Below are positions 5,374-7,950 of a stretch of 7,950 nt of DNA, piece after piece (within the stretch, counting starts at the first letter, position 1; the number at the start of each line of letters is the position of its first letter). A program made the position numbers and the translations under genes. Origin of the DNA: Anaerocolumna sp. (GTDB lineage: Bacteria > Bacillota > Clostridia > Lachnospirales > Lachnospiraceae); assembly GCA_029256035.1 (NCBI GenBank), contig JAQSYR010000061.1:1-7950 (forward strand). The letters run 5' to 3'. The notes below the pieces were generated by a model that searched no databases, had not been told where the DNA came from, and saw nothing but the letters and a program-made list of their open reading frames with translations.

Positions 5374-7302
5374 ATGAAATACGGTTTTGTAAAAGTTGCA
5401 GCTGCGACTCCTAAGATTCAAGTAGCAAGATGTAATTATAACGCAGACAGAATAATCGAATTAATTGATCAGGCAGAAGCAGAGCAGGTTAAAGTACTGG
5501 CTTTTCCTGAACTTTGCATCACTGGATATACCTGTGGCGAATTATTTTTACAGGATACTTTGTTAAATAGCGCAAAAGAGCAGTTATTACGTATAGTAAA
5601 ACATACGAAAGGAATGGATATTCTTGCAGTTGTTGGTCTGCCTCTTGCAAGGGAAGGTAAGCTATATAATGTGGCAGCGGTCATACAAAATGGGGAACTA
5701 TTAGGACTGGTACCTAAAAAGCATTTGCCAAACTATTCAGAATTCTATGAAACCAGACATTTTAATCCGGGAAAAGAGACCCCGGTTACCATAAAGATAG
5801 AGGATAGAGAAGTTCCCTTGGGAATCAACCTATTATTCAAGTGTAAGAATATGAATTCACTGGTAGTAGCTGTTGAAATATGCGAGGATTTGTGGGTCCC
5901 CATGCCACCAAGTACGAAACATGCAATGGCAGGTGCAACCTTGATTATTAACCCTTCTGCTAGTGATGAAAATACAGGTAAAGATCTTTATCGCAGTGAA
6001 TTAATTAAAAGCCAGTCAGCCAGACTGGTATGTGGGTATGTATATGCAGATGCAGGTGAAGGTGAGTCAACTACGGATTTAGTTTTTGCCGGACATAACC
6101 TGATTGCAGAAAATGGAATGATATTAAAACAAACCAAACGTTTTACCAATGAATTAATTTCTACAGAACTGGACCTGGGCAAGTTATTAAATGAACGCCG
6201 CAGAATGTCCACCTTTACACCGGGAGCCTATGAAGAATATGTGGTAGTTGAATATTCTTATCCTAAGATTACAAGGTTGCCAGAGATAAATTTAACCAGA
6301 TTCGTTGATAAAGCACCTTTTGTTCCAAGTATAAAAGAGGACCGAGACAGAAGATGCGAAGAAATTAGTAATATACAGGCTTTTGGATTAAAGAAAAGAT
6401 TAGAACATACAGGCTTAAAACATGCTGTCATTGGTTTATCCGGTGGGTTAGATTCCACCCTTGCACTTCTTGTGACCTGTAGGGCATTTGATTTGTTGGA
6501 ATTAGACAGAAAAGGAATTGTAGCAGTCACTATGCCTTGCTTTGGAACTACAGATCGAACTTATAATAATGCCGTAGCCCTGGCAAATCATTTGGGAACC
6601 ACACTGAAAGAAATTCCAATTGGTGAAGCAGTTATGCAGCATTTTAAAGATATTGGACATGATAGTAACAAACATGATGTTACCTATGAAAATTCTCAGG
6701 CCAGGGAACGCACCCAGGTATTAATGGATATAGCCAATTTATATAATGGGCTGGTAATTGGAACCGGTGACATGTCAGAATTAGCACTAGGTTGGGCTAC
6801 TTATAATGGTGACCACATGTCTATGTATGGCGTCAACTCTTCCGTGCCTAAGACCCTGGTTCGATATCTGGTATCTTATTTTGCAGAAACAGCAGGAGAA
6901 GTTAGTCTAAAAGAAGTATTAATTGATGTGCTGGACACACCGGTAAGCCCTGAACTATTACCACCGGTGGAGGGGGAAATATCACAAAAGACAGAGGATA
7001 TTGTAGGACCTTATGAACTGCATGACTTTTTCCTTTATTATATTATGAGATTTGGTTTTACTCCTTCTAAAATATTTCATCTTGCTAAAGTGGCATTTGA
7101 TAAGGAGTATGAAAATGAAATTATCCTAAAATGGTTAAAAACCTTTTATCGGAGATTCTTCTCCCAGCAGTTTAAGCGATCATGCCTCCCGGATGGACCT
7201 AAAGTTGGTTCTGTGGCAGTATCTCCAAGAGGAGACTTACGCATGCCAAGTGATGCCAGTGCTGCCTTATGGCTGGAAGAGTTGGAGCAGATTCAAATAT
7301 AA
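5374..7302 (+). CDS. nadE: Glutamine-dependent NAD+ synthetase
   Basis: This 642-residue cytosolic enzyme makes NAD+ from deamido-NAD+ (nicotinate adenine dinucleotide), ATP and glutamine, the last step of de novo and salvage NAD synthesis. The N-terminal nitrilase-type glutaminase domain (about 5-285) supplies ammonia; its triad is visible as E46 in FPELCITGY, K115 in PKKHLPNY and C170 in EICEDLW. The C-terminal synthetase domain (about 325-640) carries the ATP pyrophosphatase P-loop SGGLDS (356-361), GTGDMSELALGW (463-474) and the family's C-terminal SCLPDGPKVGSVAVSPRGD. Length and domain order match the long two-domain NadE class, so no separate glutaminase is needed. The gene stands alone, with a strong GGAGG before the ATG. 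No promoter fits between the 6S terminator and this start, so it may be expressed by terminator readthrough or from a promoter inside the RNA gene. Confidence 0.97.
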   Translation: MKYGFVKVAAATPKIQVARCNYNADRIIELIDQAEAEQVKVLAFPELCITGYTCGELFLQDTLLNSAKEQLLRIVKHTKGMDILAVVGLPLAREGKLYNVAAVIQNGELLGLVPKKHLPNYSEFYETRHFNPGKETPVTIKIEDREVPLGINLLFKCKNMNSLVVAVEICEDLWVPMPPSTKHAMAGATLIINPSASDENTGKDLYRSELIKSQSARLVCGYVYADAGEGESTTDLVFAGHNLIAENGMILKQTKRFTNELISTELDLGKLLNERRRMSTFTPGAYEEYVVVEYSYPKITRLPEINLTRFVDKAPFVPSIKEDRDRRCEEISNIQAFGLKKRLEHTGLKHAVIGLSGGLDSTLALLVTCRAFDLLELDRKGIVAVTMPCFGTTDRTYNNAVALANHLGTTLKEIPIGEAVMQHFKDIGHDSNKHDVTYENSQARERTQVLMDIANLYNGLVIGTGDMSELALGWATYNGDHMSMYGVNSSVPKTLVRYLVSYFAETAGEVSLKEVLIDVLDTPVSPELLPPVEGEISQKTEDIVGPYELHDFFLYYIMRFGFTPSKIFHLAKVAFDKEYENEIILKWLKTFYRRFFSQQFKRSCLPDGPKVGSVAVSPRGDLRMPSDASAALWLEELEQIQI

Positions 7303-7316
7303 ATTAGGATCATAAA

Positions 7317-7363
7317 AAATAAAGCCTTCTTTCCCTTTTTCATTGGGTAAGAGAGCTTTATTT
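7317..7363. terminator. Bidirectional terminator between nadE and the membrane-protein gene
   Basis: Arms at 7317-7335 and 7345-7363 pair over 19 positions with three mismatches around a 9-base loop. The stem base is AAATAAAGC/GCTTTATTT. The plus strand continues TTTCTTTT, and the minus strand continues as a T-rich run (7320-7314), so both convergent genes can end here. Confidence 0.82.
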
Positions 7364-7374
7364 CTTTTATGTAG

Positions 7375-7821
7375 CTATTCATCTGTTGCGGTTACAACTG
7401 CTTTATCTAATGCTGCTTCGATTGCATCAATGATTACGGTCTGTGTAAACCTGCTGTCATCGGATAAGGTTATGGAATCAAGTTCTACGCCATCATAAAG
7501 CTGCTCGGCAATATCTTCTAACGCCGGGGCTACTAGCGGAAACATGGTAGTAGTGGCCTCATCAATATTTACTAATCTTACGGAGTTAATGTGGTCTTCA
7601 TCCAGTACAACCTCCAGATTCAGAGCATTATCATTTAAAGTTATGGTTGAAGTATAAACTCCCGGTGTGTACGTCGGCCCTGTCATTGTAGCAGCGCTAT
7701 CATCCTTCTTATTTAGAAACATTATAACGAGAAGTAGTATTAAGAGTATGCCGAGACCTACAAAGATTGCCGTATAAATAATTTCTTTCAGATGGAGTAC
7801 GACAATTTTGGTTTTGGACAT
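7375..7821 (-). CDS. Uncharacterised single-pass membrane protein with a degenerate FMN-binding-like domain
   Basis: This 148-residue protein has one hydrophobic segment (about 14-36, rich in Ile and Leu) after a short basic start, then KKDD, which suggests an uncleaved N-terminal anchor with the C-terminal part outside. The outer domain (about 50-142) starts TYTPGVYTSTI, continues with NLEVVLDEDHINSVRLVN and ends with an amphipathic helix TVIIDAIEAALDKA. This order resembles small FMN_bind domains, but the S-G-A-T motif that carries flavin is replaced by LSDDSRFTQ, so covalent FMN attachment is not expected. I recall similar anonymous proteins in Lachnospiraceae; no function is known to me. 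GGTGAT at 7830-7825, complementary to the 16S tail, supports the ATG. The gene appears monocistronic, and no promoter could be assigned in the AT-rich bases up to the window end. Confidence 0.8.
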   Translation of the reverse strand: MSKTKIVVLHLKEIIYTAIFVGLGILLILLLVIMFLNKKDDSAATMTGPTYTPGVYTSTITLNDNALNLEVVLDEDHINSVRLVNIDEATTTMFPLVAPALEDIAEQLYDGVELDSITLSDDSRFTQTVIIDAIEAALDKAVVTATDE

Positions 7822-7824
7822 ATA

Positions 7825-7830
7825 ATCACC
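7825..7830 (-). promoter_or_regulatory. Ribosome-binding site of the membrane-protein gene
   Basis: GGTGAT, three bases before the ATG, pairs with the far end of the anti-Shine-Dalgarno rather than its usual AGGAGG core. The short distance is normal for this register. It is the only site supporting this start. Confidence 0.6.
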
Positions 7831-7950
7831 ATGCCTTTCCTGGTAGTAGTTCAGTTTTACTTTATATATCTTATTACATTTATTTAAATTTTATGATTAC
7901 TATTATTAACTTATTGAAACATAAGTGGGTTCGGGTTATAGTATTACTAA

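Overview
The window looks like an ordinary core-genome stretch of a low-GC Firmicute, most likely a Clostridia member of the Lachnospiraceae type. The base composition is AT-rich, ribosome-binding sites are strong AGGAGG-type, and the PurH, NadE and two-component proteins read like clostridial ones; this assignment is from memory of the families, not from a search. I see no phage, transposon, CRISPR array, tRNA or rRNA.

Layout. Bases 1-1264 (+) hold purH (last two steps of IMP synthesis), cut by the left edge and broken near base 805: about 50-60 codons appear to be missing and the reading frame changes. A perfect 23-bp inverted repeat (1265-1314) separates purH from a convergent cold-shock protein gene (1424-1624, -), which has its own promoter and a palindrome at the predicted transcript start. 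Next on the minus strand is a secreted protein with two Ig-like BIG2-type domains (1812-2453) and its own terminator. A 329-bp divergent intergenic region separates it from a two-component operon (+): an OmpR/PhoB-type response regulator (2783-3475) and a membrane histidine kinase with a Cache/PAS-like sensor region (3502-4989). The intergenic region holds a direct repeat of TGTCA with an 11-bp period, the spacing that OmpR-family regulators use. This makes the secreted protein a plausible target of the two-component system.

Bases 4990-5373 contain no protein gene. They hold a long stem-loop (5019-5067), then a non-coding RNA gene with its own promoter (TTGAAT, 17 bp, TATAAT), a long rod-shaped fold with a central bubble and an intrinsic terminator at 5329-5352. 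The fold matches 6S RNA, the RNA polymerase-binding regulator. The glutamine-dependent NAD+ synthetase gene nadE (5374-7302, +) starts about 20 bases after that terminator, which leaves no room for a separate promoter between them. The right end carries a bidirectional terminator and a convergent gene for a small single-pass membrane protein (7375-7821, -) that resembles a degenerate FMN-binding domain.

The genes are mostly independent transcription units; only the regulator-kinase pair is a clear operon. The points most worth checking are the purH lesion, the 6S-nadE arrangement and the possible operator between the secreted protein and the response regulator. I found no convincing new multi-gene system.
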